Source: Rhizobium sp. 18055 (GTDB lineage Bacteria > Pseudomonadota > Alphaproteobacteria > Rhizobiales > Rhizobiaceae). Taken from it: DNA of 64,000 nt. Below are positions 26,888-36,769 of this stretch, piece by piece; the first letter of the stretch is position 1, and the number at the start of each line of letters is the position of its first letter. The position numbers were made by a program, and so were the translations under genes. Under the pieces are notes generated by a model, which made no database searches, was not told the origin of the DNA, and saw only the letters and a program-made list of their open reading frames with translations. The DNA lies in NCBI RefSeq assembly GCF_902706285.1, contig NZ_CACSKD010000006.1, positions 237,290 to 301,289 of the forward strand, in the 5' to 3' direction.

Positions 26888-27940
26888 ATGCAGATCCCAT
26901 CCCGCCACACCCGTTCAGCAGGCCCCCACCCTATGGCAGACGCCAAATCCAAGAACCCCTACTACTCCGGCCCGGTCTCCGACCATTTCGACGGCACCCG
27001 TTTCTTCAACCCCGGCGGTATCGCGCCGCTCGGATTTCGCCAGGTGCTGCGCTGGCAGTTCAATGGCGAGCGGCAGCGCTGGGCAAAGCAGGTGCCAAGC
27101 CCGTTTGCGCCGGCCAAGCCCGATGCGCGCGTTTCGGGCGAAGGGCTGCGGGTGACGATGGTCGGCCATGCCTCGATGCTGGTGCAGGTGGCGGGGCTCA
27201 ACATCCTGACCGATCCCGTCTGGTCGGACCGCGCCAGCCCGTTCACCTTCGCCGGGCCGAAGCGGGTGACGGCACCCGGCATCCGTTTCGAGGATTTGCC
27301 AGAGATCGATCTCGTTCTGGTTTCGCACAATCACTACGACCATCTCGACGTCGCAACACTGAAGCGGCTGCAGGCAGCGCACACGCCGCATTTCGTCACC
27401 GCGCTCGGCAACGACACGATCATCCGCCGCGCCGTGCCCGACGCCCGCATCAGCATGATGGACTGGGGCGGCCGGATGTCGATTTCCGACGGGATCAGCA
27501 TCGACGCGGAGCCGGCGCATCATTGGTCGGCGCGCGGCACCGGCGACCGCAGCATGGCGCTGTGGGCCGCCTTCGTGATCTCGACGCCATCAGGCAAGAT
27601 CTACCACGTCGGCGATACCGGCTTTCACGACGGCATCAATTACCGGGCAGCGGGCGAAAAGCACGGGCGTTTCCGCCTGGCGATCCTGCCGTTCGGCGCC
27701 TACGAGCCGCGCTGGTTCATGCTCGGCCAGCACCAGAACCCGGAGGAGGCGGTGAAGGGCATGCAGCTCGCCAACGTCTCCTATGTCGCCGGCCACCACT
27801 TTGCGACCTTCCAGCTGACCGACGAGGCGATCGATGCACCGGTGACGGCGCTGGCCGCCGCCTTGCGCGAGCAGGGTGTGGCGGCGGAGCGGTTTCGGCC
27901 GCTGCGGGCGGGAGAGGTGTTCGACGTTCCGGCTGTGTGA
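26888..27940 (+). CDS. MBL-fold hydrolase (NAPE-PLD/UlaG-like)
   Basis: 350 residues. The metal site reads VSHNHYDHLD; further ligands lie in PAHHWSARG and YHVGDTGFHDG, and the GPVSDHFDGTRFFNPGG N-terminus is characteristic of the NAPE-phospholipase-D-like subgroup. No signal peptide. The in-frame ATG at 26933 (MADAKSKNPYY) is an equally good start; neither has a strong ribosome site. Substrate unknown. Confidence 0.9.
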   Translation: MQIPSRHTRSAGPHPMADAKSKNPYYSGPVSDHFDGTRFFNPGGIAPLGFRQVLRWQFNGERQRWAKQVPSPFAPAKPDARVSGEGLRVTMVGHASMLVQVAGLNILTDPVWSDRASPFTFAGPKRVTAPGIRFEDLPEIDLVLVSHNHYDHLDVATLKRLQAAHTPHFVTALGNDTIIRRAVPDARISMMDWGGRMSISDGISIDAEPAHHWSARGTGDRSMALWAAFVISTPSGKIYHVGDTGFHDGINYRAAGEKHGRFRLAILPFGAYEPRWFMLGQHQNPEEAVKGMQLANVSYVAGHHFATFQLTDEAIDAPVTALAAALREQGVAAERFRPLRAGEVFDVPAV

Positions 27941-28634
27941 GGGCGTGCACCAAATGCCGCGCTGGAGCTTTGCTCCGCGACGGTTCAGCGCATATCTTTT
28001 CCCGGATGGGAATGGGCAGGCAGAGTATATTGTGGTGGTAATAATGTGTCAGGCGTTTCCACCTGCCCGATCGTTTCGAGGCTTTCCGGTTCGTCCAGGC
28101 CGACAGGAACGTCTCTCGGCCTTTCCTTGCCGGATGAACCGGCAGCCCTGACGAGCTTTCGATCCACCCCGCTGCAATCGTCATCGAACGCCGGATTTGC
28201 AGACCTTGGCGTTACCGGTTCGCGAACCCGGCTCCCTGTCCGATGACGTGGATATTGTGTCGTCGCTTTGGATGACGGGGATGAACGCGGATCGTGATTT
28301 TTGCTATGGCATTGATGTAGAACGGCTATTTTTATCAGGGTGGATAGAGTTTTCCTCGAAGTTGGCGCCAGTTCTTCCCTTCTCCCCTCGGGGAGAAGGT
28401 GGCCCCGAAGGGGTCGGTTGAGGGGGCTGCCGGCGCCGGCTCCAGCTTTCTACCGAGCCGCCCCCTCATCGCCTCGCTGTCGCTCCGGCACCGACCGGGG
28501 TCGAGCCACCGGTCTCGACCCGTCCTTCGGCCCCCCGTCGGGAAGAAGAGGCCGGGCGCGCCACCACGCCAGCCCACTGGTAATTCCCGCGTATTTCCGC
28601 CATATACAGCCCAAACAGACATGGACACGAGACG
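27941..28634. other. 694-base intergenic region
   Basis: No supported gene between the MBL hydrolase and dapF. The left 430 bases show no homology I recognise; the right part holds a palindromic repeat block (28376-28575). Confidence 0.6.
28376..28575. repeat. GC-rich palindromic repeat block
   Basis: Begins CTTCTCCCCTCGGGGAGAAG followed by GTGGCCCCGAAGGGGTCGG and TTGAGGGGGC; farther on CCGCCCCCTCATCGCCTCGC is the inverted counterpart. Matches modules at 15.9 kb and 36.4 kb. Confidence 0.75.
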
Positions 28635-29555
28635 ATGAGCGCAACGGTTGAATTCGCCAGGATGAACGGGCTTGGCAACAAGATCCTGGTCGTCGACATG
28701 CGCGGGCGCACCGACAAGGTAACGCCGGCAGCGGCGATTGCGCTGAATGCGGCGGAAGCGACGCAGTTCGACCAGATCATGGCGATCCATGATCCGAAAG
28801 CCGAAGGCACCGATGCCTGGATCGATATTCTCAACTGCGACGGCACCAAGGCGCAGGCCTGTGGCAACGGCACGCGCTGCGTGGTGCAGGCGCTGGCTGC
28901 CGAAACCGGCAAGAAGGTGTTCACCTTCCAGACGGTGGCCGGCATTCTGAATGCCGTCGAGCTCGAGGACGGGACGATCTCGGTCGATATGGGCAAGCCT
29001 GTGTTCGCGTGGGACAAGATCCCGCTGGCGGAAGAATTCTACGATACCAGCCGCATCGAGCTGCAGATCGGGCCGATCGACGATCCGGTGCTGCATTCGC
29101 CCTCGGCCGCGTCGATGGGCAATCCGCATGCGATCTTCTGGGTCGATCGCGACGTGATGTCCTACGATCTCGCCCGCTTCGGGCCTTTGCTCGAAAACCA
29201 TCCGATGTTTCCCGAGCGCGCCAATATCACGCTCGCCCAGGTGACCTCTCCCGACGCGATGACGACGCGGACCTGGGAGCGCGGTGCCGGGCTGACGCTT
29301 GCCTGCGGCTCGGCTGCCTGCGCGGCGGCAGTGTCTGCGGCGCGCACCGGGCGGACAGGGCGCAAGGTGACGGTAACGGTCGCCAGCAGCCCGAACCGCG
29401 GATCGCTGACGATCGACTGGCGCGAGAGCGACGATCACGTCGTCATGACCGGCCCTGCCGAATGGGAATGGTCGGGCAGCGTCGATCCGTCGACCGGGCT
29501 GTGGTCACGCGAGGCGTCCATACAAGCCGAGGCTTCGGGGGCCGACGCACGGTGA
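28635..29555 (+). CDS. dapF: diaminopimelate epimerase
   Basis: 306 residues. The two catalytic cysteines are Cys76 in QACGNGTRC and Cys224 in TLACGSAAC, preceded by [21 protein letters not shown] is the usual N-terminus. It interconverts LL- and meso-DAP for lysine and peptidoglycan. Its stop overlaps the mtaB GTG start. First gene of dapF-mtaB-ftsY-yciB-DUF2585. Confidence 0.96.
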   Translation: MSATVEFARMNGLGNKILVVDMRGRTDKVTPAAAIALNAAEATQFDQIMAIHDPKAEGTDAWIDILNCDGTKAQACGNGTRCVVQALAAETGKKVFTFQTVAGILNAVELEDGTISVDMGKPVFAWDKIPLAEEFYDTSRIELQIGPIDDPVLHSPSAASMGNPHAIFWVDRDVMSYDLARFGPLLENHPMFPERANITLAQVTSPDAMTTRTWERGAGLTLACGSAACAAAVSAARTGRTGRKVTVTVASSPNRGSLTIDWRESDDHVVMTGPAEWEWSGSVDPSTGLWSREASIQAEASGADAR

Positions 29556-30826
29556 GCGGTGTCGAGGTCATCACCTTCGGCTGCCGCCTGAACACCTACG
29601 AATCCGAAGTGATGCGGGCCGAGGCCGAAAAGGCCGGGCTCAACAATGCCATTCTCATCAATACCTGCGCCGTGACCGGCGAGGCGGTGCGACAGGCACG
29701 CCAGGCGATCCGCCGGGCGCGGCGCGACAATCCGCATGCCCGCATCATCGTCACCGGCTGTGCCGCGCAGACCGAGAAGGAGACCTTTGCCGGCATGGCC
29801 GAGGTCGATGCGGTGCTCGGCAACGAAGAGAAGCTGAAAAGCGCCAATTATCGGGCGCTGCCGGATTTCGGCGTTTCGGCCGAAGAGAAGCTGCGCGTCA
29901 ACGACATCATGAGCATCAAGGCGACGGCGCCGCAGATGGTCAGGCATATCGACGGCCATGTGCGCGCCTTCATCCAGGTGCAGAACGGCTGCGATCATCG
30001 CTGCACCTTCTGCATCATCCCCTATGGCCGCGGCAATTCGCGCTCGGTGCCGATGGGCGCCGTCGTCGATCAGGCGCGGCGGCTGGTGGAGAGCGGCTAC
30101 CACGAGATCGTGCTGACCGGGGTGGACGCCACCAGCTACGGCGCCGACCTGCCGGGCGAACCGACGCTGGGGCTCTTGGCAAAGACGCTGCTGAAGCAGA
30201 TCCCGGAGATCCGGCGTCTGAGATTGTCGTCGATCGACAGCATCGAGGCCGACAGGCATCTGCTCGACCTGATTGCCGACGAGGCGCGGTTCATGCCGCA
30301 TCTGCATCTGTCGCTGCAGCATGGTGACGACATGATCCTGAAGCGGATGAAGCGCCGGCATTCGCGCGCCGACGCGCTCGGCTTCGTCAACGAGGTCAGG
30401 CGTCTCAGGCCGGAGATTTCGATCGGCGCCGACATGATCGCCGGGTTCCCGACCGAGACGGAAGAGATGTTCGGCAATGCGGTTCGTTTGGCCGAAGAGG
30501 CCGGCATCGCGCATCTGCACGTGTTTCCCTACAGCCCGCGACCGGGCACGCCGGCAGCGCGGATGCCGCAGCTCGACCGGGCTGTTGTCAAGGAACGGGC
30601 GGCACGGCTGCGCGCCACTGGACATCTTCTGCACCAGTCCCATCTCGACGGCATGGTCGGCACGCGGCAATGGCTGCTGGTGGAAAACAACGGACTGGCG
30701 CATACGGAAAACTTCACGCTTGTCGCGGCGCCGGGTCTTGCCCCGCGCTCGCTGGTGCCGGTCGATATTACCGGCCATAACGGCAAGCATCTCGACATGC
30801 AATTGACGGCCGCCGACGCGGCCTGA
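29552..30826 (+). CDS. mtaB: tRNA t6A37 methylthiotransferase MtaB
   Basis: 424 residues from the GTG at 29552, which overlaps the dapF stop. Domains: UPF0004 ([19 protein letters not shown]), radical SAM with Cys147/151/154 in [17 protein letters not shown], and a C-terminal TRAM-like region. It converts t6A37 to ms2t6A37 in tRNA. The open frame continues upstream inside dapF but has no homology there. The ftsY start follows 12 bases after the stop. Confidence 0.94.
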   Translation: MSGVEVITFGCRLNTYESEVMRAEAEKAGLNNAILINTCAVTGEAVRQARQAIRRARRDNPHARIIVTGCAAQTEKETFAGMAEVDAVLGNEEKLKSANYRALPDFGVSAEEKLRVNDIMSIKATAPQMVRHIDGHVRAFIQVQNGCDHRCTFCIIPYGRGNSRSVPMGAVVDQARRLVESGYHEIVLTGVDATSYGADLPGEPTLGLLAKTLLKQIPEIRRLRLSSIDSIEADRHLLDLIADEARFMPHLHLSLQHGDDMILKRMKRRHSRADALGFVNEVRRLRPEISIGADMIAGFPTETEEMFGNAVRLAEEAGIAHLHVFPYSPRPGTPAARMPQLDRAVVKERAARLRATGHLLHQSHLDGMVGTRQWLLVENNGLAHTENFTLVAAPGLAPRSLVPVDITGHNGKHLDMQLTAADAA

Positions 30827-30838
30827 GTGGGAAGTCTT

Positions 30839-32539
30839 ATGGCGTTCAGTTTCATCAAAAAGGTCTTCACCTTCGGCCCCGACAAGGCGGAGGAGCCAAA
30901 GCCGGTCGCGGTCGAGACGACCGTCGCGGATGGGGCGGAGCCGGTTGCGGCATCGCCCGAGGTGGTTTTGCCTGAGGTGGCTTTGCCTGAGGTGCCTGCG
31001 CCTGAAGCGTCCGTGGTGGTCGATGGCCTGCCGGTTGCGGCCGATCCGGTGCTGCCGGAAGAGATGGAAACGGCCGGTGGGCCGGCTGGCGATGTTGATG
31101 ACGATGCCGCTGAGGCCGCGGCCGAAGACGACGTGTCCGAGATTCTGCCGGCCGCGCTTGCGACCGGCGAGGTGGGGCTGGTGCCGCTGTCGTTGCTGGA
31201 AGCCGAAGCGGCGGCGGAACCTGTTGCCGATGCTGCGACCACACCCCCCTCTGTCCGGGGATATCTTCCCCACAAGGAGGGGGATCGATCGGAGAGCGCA
31301 GCGACCGATAAGAATGACGAGGACGAAGAGACTGCTGCTGCAACAAAAGCAGACGTAGAGCCCGTCGATGTCGCCGAAGCAAAGTCGAACCTCATCTCGA
31401 CGGAAGAGGCAGAGCAAGAAGCCCCCGCCCAGCCGATCTCCCCACCTGTGGGGGAGATGCCCGGCAGGGCAGAGGGGGGTGCCGCCCCCGCCGAGGCCAG
31501 CGAAACACCTGCACCGTCAGACACACCCACACCCCCCGAGCCCGACAGCACCCCCATTCTCCCCAAGGGCTTCGCTACCGGCCCTGCCGTACCCGAACCC
31601 GTCACCATCGTCCCGGCCTCGAAACTCTCCTGGTTCCAGCGCCTGCGCGCCGGGCTTGCCCGCACCTCGTCGCAGCTGACCGGGCAGATCTCGGCGCTGT
31701 TCACCAAGCGCAAGCTCGACGACGAGACGCTGCAGGATCTGGAAGACCTGCTGATCCAGGCCGATCTCGGGCTGGAGACCGCGCTCCGGATTACCGATAC
31801 GCTGGCGTCCGAGCGCTACGGCAAGGATGTGTCGGGCGAGGATGTCAGCAAGATCATGGCGGCCGAGATTACCAAGGTGCTGAAGCCGGTGGCCAAGCCG
31901 CTGCAGCTCGATCTCAGCCACAAGCCGCATGTGATCCTCGTCGTCGGCGTCAACGGCACCGGCAAGACCACCACCATCGGCAAGCTGGCGGCGAAGCTGT
32001 CGGGCGCCGGGCTGAAGGTGATGGTCGCCGCCGGCGATACGTTCCGCGCTGCGGCCATCGAGCAGCTGAAGATCTGGGCCGATCGCACCAATTCGGAATT
32101 CGTCGGCACCAAGCTCGGCGCCGATGCGGCAGGTCTGGCGTACGATGCCTTCGAGCAGGCCAAGCAGAAGAAATGCGACGTGCTGATCATCGACACCGCC
32201 GGCCGCCTGCAGAACAAGACGGAGCTGATGGCGGAACTCGAAAAGATCGTCCGGGTGCTCGGCAAGCTCGATCCGGATGCGCCGCATACCGTGCTGCAGA
32301 CGCTGGATGCGACCACCGGGCAGAATGCGTTGAACCAGGTGGAGATCTTCCGCAATGTCGCCGGCGTCAACGGGCTGATCATGACCAAGCTCGACGGCAC
32401 GGCGCGCGGCGGCATTCTTGTCGCCATCTCGGCCAAGCACAAGCTGCCGGTCTATTTCGTCGGTGTCGGCGAAGGGGTGGACGATCTGGAGCCGTTCGAG
32501 GCTGAGGATTTCGCCCACGCCATTGCCGGGCTCGACTAA
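30839..32539 (+). CDS. ftsY: signal recognition particle receptor FtsY
   Basis: 566 residues. A poorly conserved acidic/proline-rich A domain (1-265) precedes the N domain and the GTPase with VVGVNGTGKTTTIGKLA (near 370), DTFRAAAIEQL, DTAGRLQNK and TKLDGTARGG. It receives Ffh-ribosome complexes at the membrane. The A domain contains two translated palindromic repeat arms (residues 135-151 and 197-216) that also occur between genes elsewhere in the window. ATG at 30839 follows GGGAAG. Confidence 0.96.
   Translation: MAFSFIKKVFTFGPDKAEEPKPVAVETTVADGAEPVAASPEVVLPEVALPEVPAPEASVVVDGLPVAADPVLPEEMETAGGPAGDVDDDAAEAAAEDDVSEILPAALATGEVGLVPLSLLEAEAAAEPVADAATTPPSVRGYLPHKEGDRSESAATDKNDEDEETAAATKADVEPVDVAEAKSNLISTEEAEQEAPAQPISPPVGEMPGRAEGGAAPAEASETPAPSDTPTPPEPDSTPILPKGFATGPAVPEPVTIVPASKLSWFQRLRAGLARTSSQLTGQISALFTKRKLDDETLQDLEDLLIQADLGLETALRITDTLASERYGKDVSGEDVSKIMAAEITKVLKPVAKPLQLDLSHKPHVILVVGVNGTGKTTTIGKLAAKLSGAGLKVMVAAGDTFRAAAIEQLKIWADRTNSEFVGTKLGADAAGLAYDAFEQAKQKKCDVLIIDTAGRLQNKTELMAELEKIVRVLGKLDPDAPHTVLQTLDATTGQNALNQVEIFRNVAGVNGLIMTKLDGTARGGILVAISAKHKLPVYFVGVGEGVDDLEPFEAEDFAHAIAGLD
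31241..31290. repeat. palindromic repeat arm inside ftsY (first)
   Basis: ACACCCCCCTCTGTCCGGGG then ATATCTTCCCCACAAGGAGG and GGGATCGG. It matches the arm at about 36446-36492 between ccmB and ccmA. Translated in frame as SVRGYLPHKEGD. Confidence 0.85.
31428..31483. repeat. palindromic repeat arm inside ftsY (second)
   Basis: CCCAGCCGATCTCCCCACCT then GTGGGGGAGATGCCCGGCAG and GGCAGAGGGGGG. Nearly identical to 36518-36568. Translated in frame as QPISPPVGEMPGRAEGG. Confidence 0.88.
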
Positions 32540-32605
32540 TACTGCCACAGATATGCCCGCAAGCGCGGGCAAGCCTTTGCCTGTTACCAACGGATTTGAG
32601 AGCGA

Positions 32606-33250
32606 ATGACCACCGAGAGCGATACCACCCCGTCGGCTGCCGACAAGCAAAATCCGATGCTGAAGCTGGCGCTGGAGCTCGGGCCGCTGATGATCTTCTT
32701 CTTCGCCAATCTGCGCGGGCCGTGGCTGGTGGAGAAGTTTCCGGCGCTTTCCGCACTCGGCGGGCCGCTGTTCGTGGCCACCGCGCTGTTCATGGCGGCG
32801 ACGATCATCTCGCTGGTGATCTCGAAGATCGTGCTCAAGCACCTGCCGATCATGCCGTTTGTCTCGGGCGTCGTGGTGCTGGTGTTCGGCTCGCTGTCGA
32901 TCTACCTGCAGGACGAGACCTTCATCAAGATGAAGCCGACGATCATCAATGCGTTGTTCGGCTTTACCCTGCTTGGCGGCCTGTTGTTCGGCAAGTCGCT
33001 GCTCGGTTATGTCTTCAACGCCGCCTTCCAGCTCGATGCCGAGGGCTGGCGCAAGCTGACGGTTCGCTGGGGCGTGTTCTTCCTGTTCCTGGCTGTCCTC
33101 AACGAGGTCGTCTGGCGCAATTTCACCGATGATACCTGGGTGGCCTTCAAGGTCTGGGGGACGATGCCGATCACCATCCTGTTCACCCTGTCGCAGATGC
33201 CGCTGATCATGAAGCATACGGTGGCACCCGCAGGAGAGACCGAGAAGTGA
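32606..33250 (+). CDS. yciB: YciB/IspZ-type septation protein A
   Basis: 214 residues with about six membrane segments. [35 protein letters not shown] and [16 protein letters not shown] are family hallmarks. YciB is an inner-membrane protein tied to envelope integrity and septation. It is 66 bases after ftsY, and its stop overlaps the next gene's start. Confidence 0.93.
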   Translation: MTTESDTTPSAADKQNPMLKLALELGPLMIFFFANLRGPWLVEKFPALSALGGPLFVATALFMAATIISLVISKIVLKHLPIMPFVSGVVVLVFGSLSIYLQDETFIKMKPTIINALFGFTLLGGLLFGKSLLGYVFNAAFQLDAEGWRKLTVRWGVFFLFLAVLNEVVWRNFTDDTWVAFKVWGTMPITILFTLSQMPLIMKHTVAPAGETEK

Positions 33251-33834
33251 CGGCGCTCGATACCGCCGAGCGCAGCAAGCATCAAACCTTCTGGTTCGCC
33301 GCCTGCGCTGGCGTGCTGCTGATCCAGATCGCCACCGAATACCTGATGGGGCGGACGCCGATCTGCACCTGCGGCTATGTCAAGCTGTGGGAGGGCACGG
33401 TCCATTCCAGCGGCAACTCGCAGCATCTCTCCGACTGGTACACGCCGTCGCACATCATTCACGGCTTCCTGTTCTACGGGCTGACGCATCTGGTGCTGCG
33501 CGGCAAGCCGTTTGCGCTCAGGCTGCTTGTGGCGCTGGTGATCGAGTCCGGCTGGGAGCTGCTCGAAAACTCGCCGCTGATCATCGAGCGTTACCGCGCG
33601 GCGACGATCTCGCTCGACTATTACGGCGACAGCATTTTGAACTCGGCGATGGACACGGTGTTCATGGCCGTCGGCTTCTTCTTCGCGTCGCGCGCCCCGG
33701 TGGCGCTGACGGTTGTCATCGCCATCTTCTTCGAGATCTTAACCGGCTATATGATCCGGGACAATCTGACGCTCAACGTGCTGATGCTGGTCTGGCCGCT
33801 GGAGGCGGTGAAGACGTGGCAGGGTGCGGGGTGA
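33247..33834 (+). CDS. DUF2585 (UPF0314) membrane protein
   Basis: 195 residues starting with a GTG that overlaps the yciB stop (GTGA). About five hydrophobic segments; conserved [18 protein letters not shown] and [27 protein letters not shown]. Found almost only in alphaproteobacteria next to yciB; function unknown. Last gene of the dapF operon. Confidence 0.88.
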   Translation: MTALDTAERSKHQTFWFAACAGVLLIQIATEYLMGRTPICTCGYVKLWEGTVHSSGNSQHLSDWYTPSHIIHGFLFYGLTHLVLRGKPFALRLLVALVIESGWELLENSPLIIERYRAATISLDYYGDSILNSAMDTVFMAVGFFFASRAPVALTVVIAIFFEILTGYMIRDNLTLNVLMLVWPLEAVKTWQGAG

Positions 33835-33872
33835 ATAGGCGTTTTCGGGGGGAGTGAAGGCCCCTTTGACCC

Positions 33873-34583
33873 TTACGACGCCGGCTTGCCCAACGCCTTT
33901 TCCATCGCCGGAAACAGTCCCTCATTCAGGCTGACATCGTCGAACGGGCCGACGCGTTTGTAGAGGATCGTCCCGTCGGGGCCGACCAGATAGCTTTCCG
34001 GGATGCCGTAGACGCCCCAGTCGATCGCCGACTGGCCCTTGGGATCGATGCCGATCGCCTTGTAGGGGTTGCCGAGCTCGCCGAGGAAGCCGAGCGCGTT
34101 GTCGTTCTTGTCCTTATAATTGATCGCCACGATATTGAGCCGGCTATCTTTCGCCAGTTCCTTGAGGATCGGATGTTCCTCGTGGCAGGGGATGCACCAG
34201 GAGGCGAAGACGTTGACCAGCGTCAGCTTGCCCTTGATGGCGGCATCGGTCAGCGCCGGCAGGTTGGCGCCTTCGAGCGGCGGCAGGTTCAGCGACGGGG
34301 CTTTCGTGCCGAGCAGCGCGGAGGGGATCTCGGCGATGTTCTTGCCGTGGACATCCTGGTCGTAGAGCATCTTGGCCGCAGTGCCGGCGATGCCGCCAAA
34401 GACGATCAGCGGGATGAGGGCGAAGGCGTAGCGGCCGAGGCCGCGCTTTGCGGCGGGTGGTTGCCCTGCGGCTGCCGGTGTTTCGACGGTCGGCGCTTCC
34501 ACGGATTGGCTTGTCGCAGCTTTGCTTTCGGCGGATTGGCTTTGCGCGGCTTTCGATGCCGACGTCTCGGGCGCGCCGGTCAC
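33873..34583 (-). CDS. ccmG: CcmG/DsbE thiol:disulfide oxidoreductase
   Basis: 236 residues. One membrane anchor (51-72) is followed by a periplasmic thioredoxin fold with [13 protein letters not shown] (Cys130, Cys133) and [13 protein letters not shown]. It reduces apocytochrome c for haem attachment. The first 45 residues are an Ala/Ser/Gln-rich stretch with near-repeats ([18 protein letters not shown]), longer than usual. GTG start at 34583 overlaps the ccmD stop by 4 bases. Confidence 0.93.
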   Translation of the reverse strand: MTGAPETSASKAAQSQSAESKAATSQSVEAPTVETPAAAGQPPAAKRGLGRYAFALIPLIVFGGIAGTAAKMLYDQDVHGKNIAEIPSALLGTKAPSLNLPPLEGANLPALTDAAIKGKLTLVNVFASWCIPCHEEHPILKELAKDSRLNIVAINYKDKNDNALGFLGELGNPYKAIGIDPKGQSAIDWGVYGIPESYLVGPDGTILYKRVGPFDDVSLNEGLFPAMEKALGKPAS

Positions 34584-34753
34584 GACGTTTGCCTAGTGCG
34601 GGCCGAGCGGCGGCGAATGCCGGAGGCTTCGAGCACGGCCATTTCCCTGCGGCGGGCGCGGCCGTCGAGCCAGGTCCAGAGGGTGATGGCGACGGTGACG
34701 AGGCCGGCGAAGGCGTAGGAGCCGTAGACGTAGAAGGCGTAGGACTGGGTCAT
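34580..34753 (-). CDS. ccmD: haem exporter protein CcmD
   Basis: 57 residues: [20 protein letters not shown], one membrane segment (about 8-28), then a basic tail ([20 protein letters not shown]). Size, topology and position between ccmC and ccmG identify CcmD, which helps release holo-CcmE. It starts 3 bases after ccmC ends and overlaps the ccmG start. Confidence 0.93.
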   Translation of the reverse strand: MTQSYAFYVYGSYAFAGLVTVAITLWTWLDGRARRREMAVLEASGIRRRSARTRQTS

Positions 34754-34756
34754 CTC

Positions 34757-35518
34757 TTATGCCTCGCGGCTGGCAAGGCGGGCAGCCAGCCGGCGCTGGG
34801 CGGCGATGCGGCGGCGCCAGATCTCGTTGCGGATGGCCATCACATGCAGCGTCAGGAACAGCATGGTGAAGGCAATCGCCATCACCAGCAGCGGGCGCAG
34901 AAATTCCGGGTCGATCGCCGGGCCGTCGAGGCGCAGGACGCTGGCCGACTGATGCAGCGTGTTCCACCAGTCGACGGAGAACTTGATGATCGGGATGTTG
35001 ACGAAGCCGACGAGGATGAGGACGGCGCTGAGGCGGGCGGCTTTCGAGGCGTCGTCGATGGCGCGGTTGAGCGCGATCAGGCCGAGATACATCAGGAACA
35101 GGATGAAGACGGAGGTGAGCCGCGCATCCCAGACCCACCAGGTGCCCCACATCGGCTTGCCCCACATCGAGCCGGTGACCAGCGCGATCAGGGTGAAGGC
35201 GGCACCCAGCGGTGCGGCGGCCTTGGCCGAGACGTCGGCCAGCGGATGGCGCCAGACCAGCGTGCCGATCGCCGACAGGCTCATGATCGTATAGCCCATC
35301 ATCGACAGCCAGGCTGATGGCACATGGATATACATGATGCGGACGGTTTCGCCCTGCTGGTAGTCGCTCTCGGTGGTGAAGCTGAGATACAGCCCGACGA
35401 TAAAACAGAGGGCGGTGATGCCGGCCATCCACGGAATGAGGCGGGCGGCGAGCGCCAGGAACCGCGTCGGGTTGGCGAGATCGCTGAATTTGGTGATGGA
35501 CAGGCTGGTTTCACTCAT
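34757..35518 (-). CDS. ccmC: haem exporter permease CcmC
   Basis: 253 residues with six membrane segments. The haem-handling WWD domain reads GKPMWGTWWVWDARLTS, and conserved His residues flank it (HVPSAW). It loads haem on CcmE in the periplasm. Lies 47 bases after ccmB. Confidence 0.95.
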   Translation of the reverse strand: MSETSLSITKFSDLANPTRFLALAARLIPWMAGITALCFIVGLYLSFTTESDYQQGETVRIMYIHVPSAWLSMMGYTIMSLSAIGTLVWRHPLADVSAKAAAPLGAAFTLIALVTGSMWGKPMWGTWWVWDARLTSVFILFLMYLGLIALNRAIDDASKAARLSAVLILVGFVNIPIIKFSVDWWNTLHQSASVLRLDGPAIDPEFLRPLLVMAIAFTMLFLTLHVMAIRNEIWRRRIAAQRRLAARLASREA

Positions 35519-35565
35519 GGGTTTTCCTTAGCGCGATCTGCCGTTTGGGGCAATCGAGCCGGTGA

Positions 35566-36225
35566 TCAATCCGATGTGTTGCGCAGCGCCAGCGCTGCTG
35601 CGGCAGGGCCGATGACGGCGAAGAACAGGGTCAGCGCGATCAGGATCAGGAAGGGCGGCAGGAAGGGCGCGGGTCCCTGGACGGCCGAATAGGTGGCGCT
35701 GACGCCGAAGATCAGCACCGGGATGGTCAGCGGCAGGACGAGGATCGAGACCAGCAGGCCGCCGCGCGGCAGCGCCACCGCAACGGCTGCGCCGACCGCG
35801 CCGATGAAGGTGATGGCCGGTGTGCCGACCAGCAGCGTCAGCATGGTGGCGCCGATCGCCGTCTCGCTCATGTTCATGAACAGGCCGAGCAGCGGCGAGG
35901 CGATCACCAGTGGCAGGCTGGTGGCGATCCAGTGGGCGAGACACTTGGTCAGAACGGTGAGGACGAGCGGCGTTTCCTGCATCAGCATCAGGTCCAGCGC
36001 GCCATCGTCGCGTTCGGCCTGGAACAGCCGGTCGAGGCCAAGCAGCGCTGCCAGCAGCGCGCCGATCCAGACGATGGCCGGACCGATGCGGGCGAGCAAG
36101 GCGAGATCGGGCCCGACGCCGAAGGGGATGACGGCGACGACGGTCAGGAAGAACAGCACGCCGATCAGCGCACCGCCGCCGGCGCGGATCGAGAGCTTGA
36201 TGTCGCGCAGGAGGAGGGCGGTCAT
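35566..36225 (-). CDS. ccmB: haem exporter permease CcmB
   Basis: 219 residues with about six membrane segments; FFLTVVAVIPFGVGPDLALL, ERDDGALDLMLMQETPL and LGLFMNMSE are typical. With CcmA and CcmC it forms the ABC-like unit of system I cytochrome c maturation. It is separated from ccmA by about 565 bases of repeats instead of the usual tight junction. Confidence 0.94.
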   Translation of the reverse strand: MTALLLRDIKLSIRAGGGALIGVLFFLTVVAVIPFGVGPDLALLARIGPAIVWIGALLAALLGLDRLFQAERDDGALDLMLMQETPLVLTVLTKCLAHWIATSLPLVIASPLLGLFMNMSETAIGATMLTLLVGTPAITFIGAVGAAVAVALPRGGLLVSILVLPLTIPVLIFGVSATYSAVQGPAPFLPPFLILIALTLFFAVIGPAAAALALRNTSD

Positions 36226-36279
36226 GCGGCACGCTCTGTGTTCGGGGTGGCGGCGCTTTTCCTGGCCTTGGTGCCAGAG

Positions 36280-36580
36280 ATACCCCCCTCATCTGCCTGC
36301 CGGCATCTTCTCCCCGTGGGGGAGAAGGGACTCGTGGCGGCGTTGCGGCGATCTCCCCTTCGCCCCGGCGGGGAGAAGGTGGCCCGAAGGGTCGGATGAG
36401 GGGGCGCGGCAGGTGCAATTTCAACCAGCCCTGCGCCCGCGTTACCCCTCTCTGTCCTGCCGGACATCTCCCCCGCAAGGGGGGAGATCGGCAAGTGTCG
36501 AGCGGCAGCGCCCAGCCGATCTCTCCACCCGTGGGGGAGATGTCCGGCAGGGCAGAGGGGGGCCGGGCCGGCACAAGGCC
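36280..36580. repeat. palindromic repeat cluster
   Basis: Contains TCTTCTCCCCGTGGGGGAGA, CTTCGCCCCGGCGGGGAGAA with GGTGGCCCGAAGGGTCGG, and two inverted arms (about 36446-36492 and 36518-36568) around TCCTGCCGGACATCTCCCCC. The same arms occur translated in ftsY. Confidence 0.85.
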
Positions 36581-36614
36581 GGCGCTTATTGTCATGCACG
36601 TGCACGGTAGCAGA

Positions 36615-36769
36615 CCCCTCCCCAACCCCTCCCCACAAGGGGGAGGGACTCAGCTGCGGCAATATCCGGTGCCGAAAAACGACCCATGCGGCAGTTGACC
36701 TGTTTCGATCGTGATTAGCGGTTGCGCCAAGGAAGTCCCTCCCCCTTGTGGGGAGGGGTTGGGGAGGGG
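36615..36769. repeat. 155-bp element with perfect 36-bp inverted repeats
   Basis: The 36 bases at 36615-36650 (CCCCTCCCCAACCCCTCCCC, then ACAAGGGGGAGGGACT) return as an exact reverse complement at 36734-36769. The 83-base interior has no gene. This is the geometry of a MITE or of a composite palindromic repeat. Confidence 0.85.

Noticed and set aside
27717..28184. 155-codon minus-strand frame downstream of the MBL gene
   Set aside because: Half lies antisense to the MBL gene, the rest has no start signal or motif.
28376..28575. Possible CRISPR-like repeats
   Set aside because: Copies are palindromic modules of unequal spacing, not regularly spaced direct repeats with unique spacers; no cas genes in the window.
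29435..31417. 660-codon frame antisense to mtaB/ftsY
   Set aside because: Shadow frame; covers two well-supported genes and has no family signature.
35528..36625. 365-codon frame across ccmB and the repeat cluster
   Set aside because: Joins repeat peptides to an out-of-frame reading of ccmB; not a gene.
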